From the NCBI RefSeq assembly GCF_017571465.1, contig NZ_JAGETV010000001.1:124001-188000 (forward strand): a stretch of DNA of 64,000 nt, written 5' to 3'. The stretch comes from Thiomicrorhabdus marina (GTDB lineage: Bacteria; Pseudomonadota; Gammaproteobacteria; Thiomicrospirales; Thiomicrospiraceae). The position numbers were made by a program, and so were the translations under genes. Positions 55,284-64,000 of the stretch are shown here, one piece after another (positions within the stretch are counted from its first letter, which is position 1; each line of letters begins with the position of its first letter). The notes beneath the pieces are model-generated. The model did no database searches. It was not told where the DNA came from and saw nothing but the letters and a program-made list of their open reading frames with translations.

Positions 55284-57815
55284 TTATTGACGTCTTTTAA
55301 CCGAACCGCCGGCTTTCTCTCGTAATGGTTCATCCGGCCAACGATGTTTTGGATACCTGCCACGCATCTCCTTCGCTACGTCAAAATATGACGTTTGCCA
55401 AAAATTCGCTAAATCGGCGGTGGTCTGGATTGGCCTCTGTGCCGGTGACAGTAATTCAAAAGTTAACGAAACCGCACCGCCTGCCAATTTTGGTGAAGCC
55501 AATTCGCCAAACAACTGCTGTAGTTGCAAACTGACCTTAGCTTGCTTATCTTGATAGCTAATCGGAAACTCTCGTCCACTTGGCGCTAAATAATTTTCCG
55601 GCGCTTCTTTGTCCAAGACTTGTAAATCACTATATTCAAGCATCGCTTGTAAAATTTGTAACAAATTTAGTTTCTGTAAATCGGCAACTGAATCCATATT
55701 TAAGGTATAGGGTTGCAACCAACCAACATCTTGCTGCAATGCTTTTTCATTTAACACCTGATAGCTTTCAAACCCTTGAAACTGAGATAACCAACTGGCA
55801 CGCTCAACAAAATTGCTACTTGCCTTTGACCACGGCAAAAGCGACAGGTCATTCTGAAGAGCGCCTAAAAGACAAGCTTGTGCCAAATCTGCCGGTACAT
55901 TATTAGTTGGCGTTGAAGCAACCAGCAACTTGCCTAGCCACAGCTGCTCAAGTCCCTCAACCCGCTGCTTCTGTTTGTTAAAAACGACTGATTGATGACT
56001 CTCGAATGGTAATAAGCTCTCGACACTAGACCAATCCAGTGTCGCGGCCAAATAGATTCGACCATACTGATTTTGATAATGCGTTTGCGCATTAACATCA
56101 ATCGCAACAATCCAATCACTCTGCATCGCATCGTTTTCCGGTAGCTGAACGCCACGTCCATTGCTGAGTTTATAGCTGCCATTCTGATCACGAACCTTAC
56201 CAATTCGGTCAGGATAGCTAAGTGCCAATAGTACACCGAGCTTATCAATATCTCGCTCACCGGTTCTCTTGAAATCTAAAGCAAAACGTTGATAGAGCTT
56301 TTGCCGAGATAGTTTAAAATTCTGCCACCGCGCTCGGTGCAATCGGCTAGCAGCGGTATGATCATCCAAAGCCTGCCACAGCCAATGTAGGCGCAATGCA
56401 ATATCCACCGTTTCAGTTTGTCGGCTCGGTGCGATAACGTCCCCTTCTTGTAACAAAGCAATCAAATCACAGGCTAACTCAAGCACTTTAAACTCTTCAG
56501 CTGTCTGTAATAACTTGGCGAATCGAGGCTCTGGATGTAAAGCGATGGCCTGCTCACCTTGCATGGTCAAACGTCCTTGCTCAGAAAGAAAGTCCAACTG
56601 CTGTAATAACGTTTCCGCAGCAGCAATATGTGCCGCCGGAGGTTCTGTCAACCATTCCAGTTCAGTAGTGCAATTCACCCCCCATTGCGCAACTTCCATG
56701 CGTAGGTTGGTCAGATCAACACGGCAGATTTCCGGTTGATCATGTGCCAATAAACCTTGTTGTTGTGTTTCATTCCACAAACGATAACAATGCCCCGCTT
56801 GAACACGACCGGCACGCCCCATTCTCTGAGTTGCCGACGCTTGGCTAATTCGTTGCAATGACAATCGACTCATGCCGACATTTGGATCGTAGTTCATCTG
56901 TTTCTGCAAACCACTATCAATCACCGCGGTAATTCCTTCCAAGGTAATTGAGGTCTCCGCGATATTGGTGCTAAAAATGACTTTGCGTTGTGGCGTTCTC
57001 TTAAAAACGGCATTTTGTTGCGTGGGATTTAAACTACCATACAGCGGCAAGGCTAAAGCATCGGCTTTTTGACAAATTGCAGCACACTCTTGAATGGCCT
57101 TATGGATTTCCGCCTGACCGGCTAAAAACAGTAAGATATCACCATCTGAATCTTGCAAAGCTTGCGCTAACACCTTTGCCAATTGCGGAAGCTGACCTAT
57201 TCTGCTCTGGGACGGTGCCGGCTGATAAGAAATTTGCACCGGATAACTTCGACCGGCACAGAACACCGAACGAGCCGGCGGAAGAAATTTTTTAATTTCC
57301 GCTTCATCTAAAGTTGCCGACATGATTAAACAGTGCAAATCGTTTCTTAGCCCCTGTTGGATTTCCAGCAACAGAGCCAAGCCTAGATCCGCCTGTAGAT
57401 TTCGTTCGTGAAATTCGTCAAAAATAACCAAGCCGACACCGGTTAACTCTGGATCATTCTGAATCAGACGTGTCAGCACGCCTTCGGTAATGATCTCCAA
57501 ACGTGTTTCAGCGCTCACCTGGCTTTCATTGCGCACCCGATAACCAATGCTCTGCCCGACTTTTTCATCCAACTGTTGTGCCAAAAACTCTGCCAAGCGT
57601 TTTGCCGCTAAGCGACGCGGTTCTAACATTAGAATTTTCTGTCCTTGCAAAGCATCCAAAGATAATAACGCTAAAGGCACGGCAGTTGACTTACCCGCTC
57701 CCGGCTCAGCCTGCAAAATAACTTGTGGAAAGCTTGTCACTTCAGAAGCTAACTGATCAAGGACTTTATCAATCGGGAGCTGAGAGGAAAAGGAGCGGAC
57801 TAAAGTTTGAGGCAT
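55284..57815 (-). CDS. hrpB: ATP-dependent helicase HrpB
   Basis: 843-residue DEAH/RHA-family helicase. Walker A is GAGKST (39-44), DEFH box at 133-136 in place of DEAH, then SATLDEAEI, and the TNIAETSITLEGI and QRMGRAGRVQAG motifs of domain 2. The C-terminal third carries the HrpB-specific domain. Physiological role in most bacteria is unknown; linked to RNA processing. Single gene. Confidence 0.93.
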   Translation of the reverse strand: MPQTLVRSFSSQLPIDKVLDQLASEVTSFPQVILQAEPGAGKSTAVPLALLSLDALQGQKILMLEPRRLAAKRLAEFLAQQLDEKVGQSIGYRVRNESQVSAETRLEIITEGVLTRLIQNDPELTGVGLVIFDEFHERNLQADLGLALLLEIQQGLRNDLHCLIMSATLDEAEIKKFLPPARSVFCAGRSYPVQISYQPAPSQSRIGQLPQLAKVLAQALQDSDGDILLFLAGQAEIHKAIQECAAICQKADALALPLYGSLNPTQQNAVFKRTPQRKVIFSTNIAETSITLEGITAVIDSGLQKQMNYDPNVGMSRLSLQRISQASATQRMGRAGRVQAGHCYRLWNETQQQGLLAHDQPEICRVDLTNLRMEVAQWGVNCTTELEWLTEPPAAHIAAAETLLQQLDFLSEQGRLTMQGEQAIALHPEPRFAKLLQTAEEFKVLELACDLIALLQEGDVIAPSRQTETVDIALRLHWLWQALDDHTAASRLHRARWQNFKLSRQKLYQRFALDFKRTGERDIDKLGVLLALSYPDRIGKVRDQNGSYKLSNGRGVQLPENDAMQSDWIVAIDVNAQTHYQNQYGRIYLAATLDWSSVESLLPFESHQSVVFNKQKQRVEGLEQLWLGKLLVASTPTNNVPADLAQACLLGALQNDLSLLPWSKASSNFVERASWLSQFQGFESYQVLNEKALQQDVGWLQPYTLNMDSVADLQKLNLLQILQAMLEYSDLQVLDKEAPENYLAPSGREFPISYQDKQAKVSLQLQQLFGELASPKLAGGAVSLTFELLSPAQRPIQTTADLANFWQTSYFDVAKEMRGRYPKHRWPDEPLREKAGGSVKRRQ

Positions 57816-58031
57816 GATAATCTGGAGGATAAAAATGAAAGGGCTAATTTTATCGTTTTTACGACCTCCTTAGGAAGATCAATCGCAACACAGTTCTATA
57901 TCGCTATATATCAATAATAATTGCAAATAAGACACGTTGATATTTTCATAAATTTTAATTTATCGCTAGCGACAAAAACACTTACTAAAATGCTGTAAAA
58001 TATTTTCAAAACTTTCACGAAAACAATAATA

Positions 58032-58919
58032 ATGTCAGAAGCTCTCATTAATCCAATCGTATCCAGCGCCTTCAAACGCGCTTTGAAAAAGATACTAAAA
58101 CCATTAATCAAATTACTTCTCAGTAAAGGGATTACCTATACCTCATTGCTGGAAGCGCTAAAACAAATCTATATAGAAGTTGCTGAAGAATCCTTCAAAC
58201 TTGATAACAAACGCTTAACAGATAGCCGCATCAGCCTACTGACTGGAATTCACCGCAAAGAGGTGAAACGTCTGCGCGAAAACCTGCAGGATGAAATCAG
58301 CGAGCCGGAAATAAAAGCGGGAATTAGCGCTGCCATCATTGCACTATGGCAAGCGTCCGAAGACTATACCGATGAACAAAACAAACCATTAAAACTTGCT
58401 AGAAATGGCGAAGCACCTTCCTTTGAAAGTTTGGTCTATTCTGTATCGAAAGATAAACATTTTCGTTCGGTGTTAGATGACTGGTTACATCAAGGCATTG
58501 TCAATCTGGATCAAGATAACTATGTTTGCCTCAGTGCAGAAAGCTTTGTTCCTGATGAGGACGAAGATGAAAAAGTATTTTTTGCCGGCCGTAACATTCA
58601 CTACCACCTAGAAATCATCAATCATAATTTACAAGCTAAACCTCTTACCGAAGACGATCATATCGATCCGCAGACAGCGGCACGAGCGGCACCGATGTTC
58701 GACCGTTCAGTCTATTATAAAAACCTCAGCGAAAAATCGGTGCAAATTCTAGAGAGTAAAGCAAAAGAGAACGCTCTCAACTCCTTACTGGAAATCAACC
58801 AGCTAGCCAGCCAACTGCAACAAAAAGATGTACAACACGCAAACGCCAATTCCGCCATACATTTCGGTAGTTATTTTTATCGAAATTTAAGCGAAGTTGC
58901 CGAACAAGATAAACCATAA
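58032..58919 (+). CDS. DUF6502 family protein
   Basis: 295 residues of unknown function. A helical, winged-HTH-like N-terminal part (ITYTSLLEALKQIYIEVAEE, then DSRISLLTGIHRKEVKRLRE) suggests DNA binding, and is the recognisable family segment. A TAAAAT lies about 30 nt upstream; the ribosome site is weak. epmC follows 76 nt later. Regulatory role is inference. Confidence 0.72.
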   Translation: MSEALINPIVSSAFKRALKKILKPLIKLLLSKGITYTSLLEALKQIYIEVAEESFKLDNKRLTDSRISLLTGIHRKEVKRLRENLQDEISEPEIKAGISAAIIALWQASEDYTDEQNKPLKLARNGEAPSFESLVYSVSKDKHFRSVLDDWLHQGIVNLDQDNYVCLSAESFVPDEDEDEKVFFAGRNIHYHLEIINHNLQAKPLTEDDHIDPQTAARAAPMFDRSVYYKNLSEKSVQILESKAKENALNSLLEINQLASQLQQKDVQHANANSAIHFGSYFYRNLSEVAEQDKP

Positions 58920-58994
58920 ATTCAATGTCCAAGCTAACCCACTAACGCTTGGGCAAAGATCTTTGATCTGTTAAGAAATTCTTACCAATAACTT

Positions 58995-59519
58995 ATGCAC
59001 CAAACCGAAACCCTTATTTCACTGTTTAACCAAACTTTTCTAAACACCTTTAATACTCAGCTAGTCTGTTGCGAGCCCGAACCGATATATCGCCCAGCTG
59101 ATGAGCAGTACCCACATCACCGCATTGTTTTTGCACACGGTTTCTTCGCTTCAGCACTTCACGAGATTGCACATTGGTGCGTTGCCGGTGAAAAAAGGCG
59201 GCTGTTAGAAGATTATGGATATTGGTACGAGCCAGATGGACGGTCACAACAACGTCAGGCAGAATTCGAGAAAGTCGAGGTTAAACCACAAGCATTGGAA
59301 TGGATATTTTCGCAAAGTGCCGCTTTTCAATTTCACTTCAGCGCCGACAATATCGCTGCCGATAATCAAATCTCAGACAGATTTAAAAATGCAATTTTCG
59401 AACAAGTTCAAAACTATCTAAACAATGGACTACCCGAGCGTGCCGCCATGTGGCAACATGCCTTAGAATCCCATTTCCGCAGTAACAATCCATTACAAAA
59501 ATCAGAATTTACTCTGTGA
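58995..59519 (+). CDS. epmC: elongation factor P hydroxylase EpmC (YfcM)
   Basis: 174 residues. Non-haem iron enzyme that hydroxylates the lysylated EF-P lysine. The family block HHRIVFAHGFFASALHEIAHW contains the HExxH-like metal ligands (His56, Glu57, His60), followed by RRLLEDYGYWYEPDGR. The EF-P and its other modification genes are not in this window. Confidence 0.92.
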   Translation: MHQTETLISLFNQTFLNTFNTQLVCCEPEPIYRPADEQYPHHRIVFAHGFFASALHEIAHWCVAGEKRRLLEDYGYWYEPDGRSQQRQAEFEKVEVKPQALEWIFSQSAAFQFHFSADNIAADNQISDRFKNAIFEQVQNYLNNGLPERAAMWQHALESHFRSNNPLQKSEFTL

Positions 59520-59729
59520 AGAGTTATACCGTCTAGGTAAACTAATCCTTTACATTTTGGTTTTTCATGGAGGAAATCAGGTCGATACATGCATTATCAC
59601 TGAGATAGAACAAGGATCGTCTTGGCTTGTGGATGAAGCCCCAATTCCGATTAGCAGCTAAGGAAACATTTGATTTTCATCGCAGCTTGATAAGAAGTCA
59701 GCTTGATTACCTCGTTTCAGGAGTTGAAT
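59520..59729. other. 210-nt gap between epmC and the comEA-like gene
   Basis: Presumably promoter for the comEA-like gene. A 68-codon open frame crosses it into the next gene but in another frame and without a ribosome site, and is not called. Confidence 0.4.
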
Positions 59730-60050
59730 ATGCTTTATTACTCTACCCTTATTCGTTACTTGAAAAATCCAGTAACCGCTATTCTCTTAGGGCTATTGCT
59801 GATTACGCCCAAATTGCAAGCAAGCGCGGTTAACGTCAATTTAGCCAGTTCCCACGAAATTGCCGAGGCTTTGCAAATCCCGCAAAGAACCGCCGAGCGT
59901 ATCTCGATACACTGCCAGTATTATACTTGTCGCAAAGCGGAAGATTTATTGCCGGTTACAGGCGTCGATAGAACGCTGCTGAAAAAAATCCGACATGACT
60001 TGATCTACAGCATTATGGAACGAGGTTCAGGTTATTCCGATGATTGTTAA
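59730..60050 (+). CDS. ComEA-like helix-hairpin-helix protein
   Basis: 106 residues from the ATG at 59730 with AGGAG upstream. Signal/anchor segment (VTAILLGLLLITPKLQAS) followed by VNVNLASSHEIAEALQIPQR, the helix-hairpin-helix start of ComEA-type periplasmic DNA-binding proteins, and VTGVDRTLLKKI. Two cysteines in CQYYTC interrupt the usual HhH spacing and could form a disulfide or metal site. DNA uptake is a possible role. Single gene. Confidence 0.75.
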   Translation: MLYYSTLIRYLKNPVTAILLGLLLITPKLQASAVNVNLASSHEIAEALQIPQRTAERISIHCQYYTCRKAEDLLPVTGVDRTLLKKIRHDLIYSIMERGSGYSDDC

Positions 60051-60070
60051 CGAAAAGTAGAATCAACGAT

Positions 60071-60154
60071 TCACCCTTCTGGTGGCGGCTTAATCCACCA
60101 CCAAATTAACAAAGCCAGCACGACAACAACCGTAATTTCTAGGAGTGCCCACAT
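60071..60154 (-). CDS. 27-residue single-span membrane peptide downstream of mpl
   Basis: ATG at 60154, stop at 60071-60073. AGGA, overlapping the mpl stop codon, lies 7 nt upstream, ideal for translational coupling. The peptide is MWALLEITVVVVLALL, then IWWWIKPPPEG: one transmembrane helix with three consecutive Trp near the end and a proline-rich tail. Too small for normal gene finders. Function unknown. Confidence 0.6.
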   Translation of the reverse strand: MWALLEITVVVVLALLIWWWIKPPPEG

Positions 60155-60163
60155 TTTCGATTC

Positions 60164-61519
60164 CTAGCTCAATACCGACAAAGCAGCCAGCAGCTTATGA
60201 TGAATTCCACCAAAAGCCCCATTGCTCATAATCACCACACGATCACGCGGTTGCAGTTGTTTTTGTAGTTCATTTAATAGGTCATCGTAAGATCGCGCAA
60301 CGCTAATAGGCTGCGAAAACTTTGTTAGTGGCAGCTGCCAGTCCCATTGGGGATCAATAAAAGCAAAAACCGCATCCGCATCATTAAAAGACGCAGGCAA
60401 AGTCTCGGCATGAATTCCCATTCGCATGGTGTTGGAACGCGGCTCAAAAACGGCAATCAAACGCCCACCGTTTTCTTGCGAATGTTTCGCGCCCGCTAAG
60501 GTGGTGGCAATAGCCGTTGGATGATGGGCAAAATCATCATAAATCTCAATATCGTTAGCAGTGCCGACTAAGGTCATACGACGGCGAATGCCTTGAAAAC
60601 GATTCAGAGCATCTACCGCGATTTTGGGAGGGACGCCACAATGCACCGTGGCGGCGATAGCACTTAACGCATTACGGACATTATGCAGGCCGCTCATCGG
60701 CCAATTAACTTCACCTAAGAATTCATTTTGCAAACTAACGGCAAATTTTGAACCGTCTTCAGCGAGTAATTTATAGCTCCAATCAGCCTTATCGCCCTGA
60801 GTTTGTATCGGCGTCCAGACACCCATTGCAATCACGTCATCTATATTGCTTTCATCATTCGGCATGACAATAAGGCCGTTTTGCGGAACGGTGCGCACGA
60901 GATGGTGGAACTGTCGCTGAATATCTTCAATCGAATCGAAAATATCAGCATGGTCGAATTCAAGGTTATTTAACACACAGGTACGAGGATGATAATGGAC
61001 AAACTTAGAGCGTTTATCAAAAAAAGCGGTGTCATATTCATCCGCTTCAACGACAAAAAACGGCGCGGCACCTAAACGAGCAGAAACCCCGAAATTTTCC
61101 GGAACCCCGCCAATCAGAAAACCGGGATTAAGACCGGCATCTTCAAGAATCCATGCCACCATCGAGCTGGTTGACGTTTTACCATGAGTACCGGCAACCG
61201 CCACTACCCAGCGGTCTTGCAGAATATTCTCCGCTAACCATTGCGGGCCGGATTGATAAACTTGTTGTGCATTTAAAGTTGCTTCAACGGTCGTCTGCCC
61301 GCGACTCTTAGCATTGCCGATCACCACGCAATCCGGTGCTTGTTGCAGAAAAGTGCAATCTTCATCGTCGGAAACACGGATTCCGGCTTGCTCTAATTGG
61401 GTACTCATCGGCGGATAGATTGCCTTATCAGACCCTGTTACCGTAAAGCCTTTAGCTTTCGCTAATTGCGCGACACCGCCCATAAATGTTCCGGCAATGC
61501 CAAGAATATGAATCTTCAC
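60164..61519 (-). CDS. mpl: UDP-MurNAc:L-Ala-gamma-D-Glu-meso-DAP ligase
   Basis: 451 residues; reattaches recycled murein tripeptide to UDP-MurNAc. Mur-ligase P-loop GTHGKTS at 110-116, N-terminal IHILGIAGTFMGG, and NLEFDHADIF and FDDFAHHPTAI-type blocks (YDDFAHHPTAIATT). Divergent from rnd. It probably shares a transcript with the 27-codon gene behind it. Confidence 0.94.
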   Translation of the reverse strand: MKIHILGIAGTFMGGVAQLAKAKGFTVTGSDKAIYPPMSTQLEQAGIRVSDDEDCTFLQQAPDCVVIGNAKSRGQTTVEATLNAQQVYQSGPQWLAENILQDRWVVAVAGTHGKTSTSSMVAWILEDAGLNPGFLIGGVPENFGVSARLGAAPFFVVEADEYDTAFFDKRSKFVHYHPRTCVLNNLEFDHADIFDSIEDIQRQFHHLVRTVPQNGLIVMPNDESNIDDVIAMGVWTPIQTQGDKADWSYKLLAEDGSKFAVSLQNEFLGEVNWPMSGLHNVRNALSAIAATVHCGVPPKIAVDALNRFQGIRRRMTLVGTANDIEIYDDFAHHPTAIATTLAGAKHSQENGGRLIAVFEPRSNTMRMGIHAETLPASFNDADAVFAFIDPQWDWQLPLTKFSQPISVARSYDDLLNELQKQLQPRDRVVIMSNGAFGGIHHKLLAALSVLS

Positions 61520-61644
61520 CCGCTTTTTTCCTGAATTCTTGTAAAAACGTCTATTGTACGCAAAGTGTGCGCTATTCCAATGCCATCCTACCCAGTTAAA
61601 TTTGCCAGCTTGGCTTCATCTGGCTAAACTTCGCTGTAATACAC

Positions 61645-62868
61645 ATGATGAAAGTTGCCAAGATGCCTTCAAACTCAACACAACGCCCTTATCAATACAT
61701 TGAAACCTCACAACAGCTTCAACACGTTTGCCAGCAGTTCATTGAAGCTGATGTCGAATGGCTAGCCGTAGATACCGAATTCGTTCGAGTTGACACCTAT
61801 TTTCCAGAACTGAGTTTGGTGCAGGTGGCGACACCGCAAAAAGAATTTTATCTACTTGATCCGATTGCAATCCTGGCTAATGCTCGTCCTTCAGAACAAC
61901 AATTTCCTTTACAAGCATTGGTCGACCTACTCGCCAACACTAAAATCCGTAAGGTTTTCCATTCCGCCCGACAAGATATCGAAGTGCTGTTTCAACTGCA
62001 GAATGTCATGCCGCAAAATATTTTCGATACTCAGATTGCAGCGGTTTTCTTAGGGCAAGGTGATTTGGCCGGTTTTGCCAGAGTCATCGAAGCACAACTT
62101 GGGGTGCAATTACCAAAGAGCCAGACACGTACCAACTGGCATGCCCGTCCACTAAGTGCTGAGCAAATTGAATACGCTTTGGATGATGTCGATTACTTGG
62201 TTGACCTTTATCAAACCTGCCAAACTAAACTCAGTCAAGTCCAGCTTAGTGCGCTACAAGAGGACAATGACTCTCTGCTACAGGAGACGCTATACGTCAC
62301 TGAACCGCAACAAGCTTGGTTGAAAATTAAGGGCACAAAACGCCTCAAACCCAAACAGCTCGCTATCGTACAGAAATTGGCTGCTTGGCGCGAAACCCAT
62401 GCCGTTGAAAATAATCAGCCAAAAAAATGGAGTTTAAGCGACGAGGTTATTATCGGTATTGCAAAACGCCCGCCGCAAACCGCGCAAGCGCTCTATAAGG
62501 TTCCGAACATTAAAGCCTCTAGCGTGCGTGAATTTGGCGAAACCCTCATCCAATTTATCGACGAGGTTTTTACCATGCATGCCGACGATTATCCGCAACT
62601 ACCCGCTTCGCCTAAAACGCCGTCGGCTGAGGAAGAGTCTTTACTTCTTATCGCTCAAGCACTCAGCCAACAAATAGCCCGCGACTATCTACTACAAGTC
62701 AATAATCTCACCTCGAAAGAAGATTTATTACAACTAATCAGAGAACCGCAACAGTCGCCAATGAGCGGTTGGCGGCAGTTGATTCTCGGCACCCCTTTAC
62801 AGAAATGGCTGAGCGGTCATGGGAATGTCTGTCTTCGTCATCAAAAGATAACCTTAATGACCGATTAA
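61645..62868 (+). CDS. rnd: ribonuclease D
   Basis: 407 residues. DEDD exonuclease trimming tRNA 3' ends: AVDTEFVRVDTYFPELSL (Asp43, Glu45), VFHSARQDIEVL and YALDDVDYLVDLY supply the acidic residues. Two HRDC-like domains follow. The first two ATGs are adjacent (61645, 61648) and a third at 61663; none has a strong ribosome site, so the exact start is uncertain. Confidence 0.93.
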   Translation: MMKVAKMPSNSTQRPYQYIETSQQLQHVCQQFIEADVEWLAVDTEFVRVDTYFPELSLVQVATPQKEFYLLDPIAILANARPSEQQFPLQALVDLLANTKIRKVFHSARQDIEVLFQLQNVMPQNIFDTQIAAVFLGQGDLAGFARVIEAQLGVQLPKSQTRTNWHARPLSAEQIEYALDDVDYLVDLYQTCQTKLSQVQLSALQEDNDSLLQETLYVTEPQQAWLKIKGTKRLKPKQLAIVQKLAAWRETHAVENNQPKKWSLSDEVIIGIAKRPPQTAQALYKVPNIKASSVREFGETLIQFIDEVFTMHADDYPQLPASPKTPSAEEESLLLIAQALSQQIARDYLLQVNNLTSKEDLLQLIREPQQSPMSGWRQLILGTPLQKWLSGHGNVCLRHQKITLMTD

Positions 62869-62938
62869 TACGCATAATTTTCAGGCTGAATCCATTAGAA
62901 TAAACCCATATTAAATTTTACTTATTTGGAGTTCTGAT

Positions 62939-64000
62939 ATGTCTCAAGCACCACAGGCCAATAATGTTCTGTATGCTCAAGCCGGCGGCGTCACAGCGGT
63001 AATTAACGCCTCTGCGGCAGCGGTAATCGAAACGGTACAGCAATACCCGCAAATTTTTGGCAAGAGCTACGCCGCAATTAACGGCATTAAAGGTGTGCTT
63101 GAGGAAGAACTGATTGATTTAAGCGATATTGATAATACAGTTCTTGAACAACTTAAATATCAACCCGGCGCCGCTTTTCACGCCTGCCGCTTCGATCTTG
63201 ATCCACTGGAGCATAACCCGGCACAGTATGAGCGGGTGCTAGCAGTTTTCAAACAGTATCAAATCGGTTATTTCTTCTACAATGGCGGCAACGGTTCAAT
63301 GGTCACCGCACAAAAAGTCTCTGACTATTGTCGTGCGCACGGTCATGAAGTGATCTGTATCGGCGTAGCCAAAACCATCGACAACGATTTAGCTTTATCA
63401 CACTGTAGCCCTGGCTTTGGCAGTGCCGCTAAATACTTAGCAACCAGCTTTATCGAAGCAACCTTAGATATTCGCTCAATGCATGAGACCTCGACCAAAT
63501 TCTTTGTGATGGAAGCGATGGGCCGGAACGTCGGTTGGCTAACGATGGCTGCCGGTTTGGTAAAGAAAGTCATTCCAGACGCGCCGCTATTACTTCTTCC
63601 AGCAGAGCGCCCTTTTAGACGCGAAGCCTTCTTACAGCGGGTCAGCGAACTGGTCGAACAACAAGGGTACTGCGTGTGCATGGTCTCCGAGGGACTGCAA
63701 GACGAACACGGCAATTATGTCAATATTACGGCCGTTGAACACACCATCGAACAAGACTATACCCAACTTGGTGGCGTCGGCGAAGTAATCGCGAAAATCG
63801 CCGCCGACCATCTTGATTGCAAAACCCACTGTGCGATTCCAGATTATCTACAACGTTCAGCCAGCCATTGTGTTTCCGAAACCGATTGGCTAATGGCTTA
63901 CGGCGCTGGAAAGGCGGCTGTTCTCGCGGCAATCAACGGCGAGCACGGAACCTTGCCGGTAGTAATTAAAACCTCTGATGAGCCATTTGCATGGGATTAT
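62939..64000 (+). CDS. 6-phosphofructokinase, pyrophosphate-dependent type, C-terminus cut by window edge
   Basis: 354 codons visible. ATG with GGAG 8 nt upstream. Domain of the PFK family: AQAGGVTAVINASAAAVIE, NGGNGSM at 115-121 and VAKTIDNDL at 144-151. The lysine before TIDND (Lys145) is the residue that marks PPi-dependent enzymes; ATP enzymes have Gly there. The donor site reads GGNGS, not the usual GGDDS. So a PPi-PFK is likely but the donor should be tested. Confidence 0.85.
   Translation, partial: MSQAPQANNVLYAQAGGVTAVINASAAAVIETVQQYPQIFGKSYAAINGIKGVLEEELIDLSDIDNTVLEQLKYQPGAAFHACRFDLDPLEHNPAQYERVLAVFKQYQIGYFFYNGGNGSMVTAQKVSDYCRAHGHEVICIGVAKTIDNDLALSHCSPGFGSAAKYLATSFIEATLDIRSMHETSTKFFVMEAMGRNVGWLTMAAGLVKKVIPDAPLLLLPAERPFRREAFLQRVSELVEQQGYCVCMVSEGLQDEHGNYVNITAVEHTIEQDYTQLGGVGEVIAKIAADHLDCKTHCAIPDYLQRSASHCVSETDWLMAYGAGKAAVLAAINGEHGTLPVVIKTSDEPFAWDY

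Noticed and set aside
59627-59833. A 68-codon open frame between epmC and the comEA-like gene.
   Set aside because: Overlaps the better supported comEA-like start in another frame and has no ribosome site.
1-64000. CRISPR arrays, tRNA or rRNA genes, prophage or complete insertion sequences.
   Set aside because: No regularly spaced direct repeats, no tRNA-like cloverleaf with T-loop sequence, and no transposase, integrase or phage structural genes were seen.

Overview
The window looks like chromosomal DNA of a gammaproteobacterium. Several blocks keep the gene order of Escherichia coli or Pseudomonas: dapA-bamC; ygfB-pepP-ubiH-ubiI facing zapA-6S RNA-fau; tsaE-amidase beside queG; hda and a DUF2066 gene facing purM-purN-DUF3108; and thiE-hemL. 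A pyrophosphate-type phosphofructokinase, several thioredoxin-like exported proteins and an OprC/NosA-type copper receptor would suit a sulfur-oxidising genus such as Thiomicrospira, Hydrogenovibrio or Thiomicrorhabdus. That placement is inference; no rRNA or carbon-fixation gene is present to settle it. Coding density is high, base composition is fairly even, and I saw no prophage, CRISPR array, tRNA or complete insertion sequence.

Layout, left to right. 1-5.4 kb (minus): purL (3' end cut by the window edge), bamC and dapA. 5.7-7.7 kb (plus): a Bcp-type peroxiredoxin and a PIN-PhoH ATPase. 7.8-14.6 kb (minus): a LysR regulator, a voltage-gated-type K+ channel and the ubiquinone/PepP/YgfB operon. 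14.7-16.1 kb (plus): zapA, 6S RNA and fau. 16.1-21.4 kb: a LysM amidase and tsaE (minus), queG (plus) and dgt (minus). 21.6-30.1 kb (plus): an AsmA-like protein, an orphan UmuC-type polymerase, a DUF2062 protein, proS, a DUF3581 protein and an RbgA/YlqF-like GTPase. 30.1-34.0 kb is more accessory: an AT-rich leader and a large XRE-type regulator, a secreted metallo-beta-lactamase-fold protein and an outer-membrane barrel.

34.0-38.5 kb (minus) holds the most unusual cluster: an exported thioredoxin-like protein, a TolC-like protein, a very short HlyD-like adaptor, a small unknown protein and a PilZ-like protein, spaced like one operon but without any inner-membrane pump. A TlpA-like protein lies just upstream. 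38.6-40.7 kb (minus) has hda and a DUF2066 gene. 40.9-45.6 kb (plus) has purM, purN, a DUF3108 protein, dcd, a MITE-like element with terminal inverted repeats and 8-bp direct repeats, and a GshB-like ATP-grasp enzyme. ilvA is on the minus strand to 47.2 kb.

47.6-51.6 kb (plus) is a copper module: an OprC/NosA-type TonB-dependent receptor with CxxxM and HxM motifs, a SCO1-like chaperone, a PCuAC chaperone with an exact H-x10-M-x21-H-x-M motif, and a small secreted protein of unknown function. It is followed by rpiA, a TlpA-like protein, thiE and hemL (plus), hrpB (minus), DUF6502, epmC and a ComEA-like protein (plus), mpl with a 27-codon membrane-peptide gene behind it (minus), rnd (plus) and the start of a phosphofructokinase cut by the right edge.

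Functionally the window is mostly core metabolism: purine, lysine/cell wall, ubiquinone, haem, thiamine, isoleucine and folate. Envelope and redox functions are superimposed on it. Several gene starts were moved from the longest open frame on the basis of ribosome binding sites and family length: dapA, ubiI-like, pepP, tsaE, queG, asmA, the metallo-beta-lactamase-fold gene, the DUF3108 gene, ilvA, hemL and the comEA-like gene.
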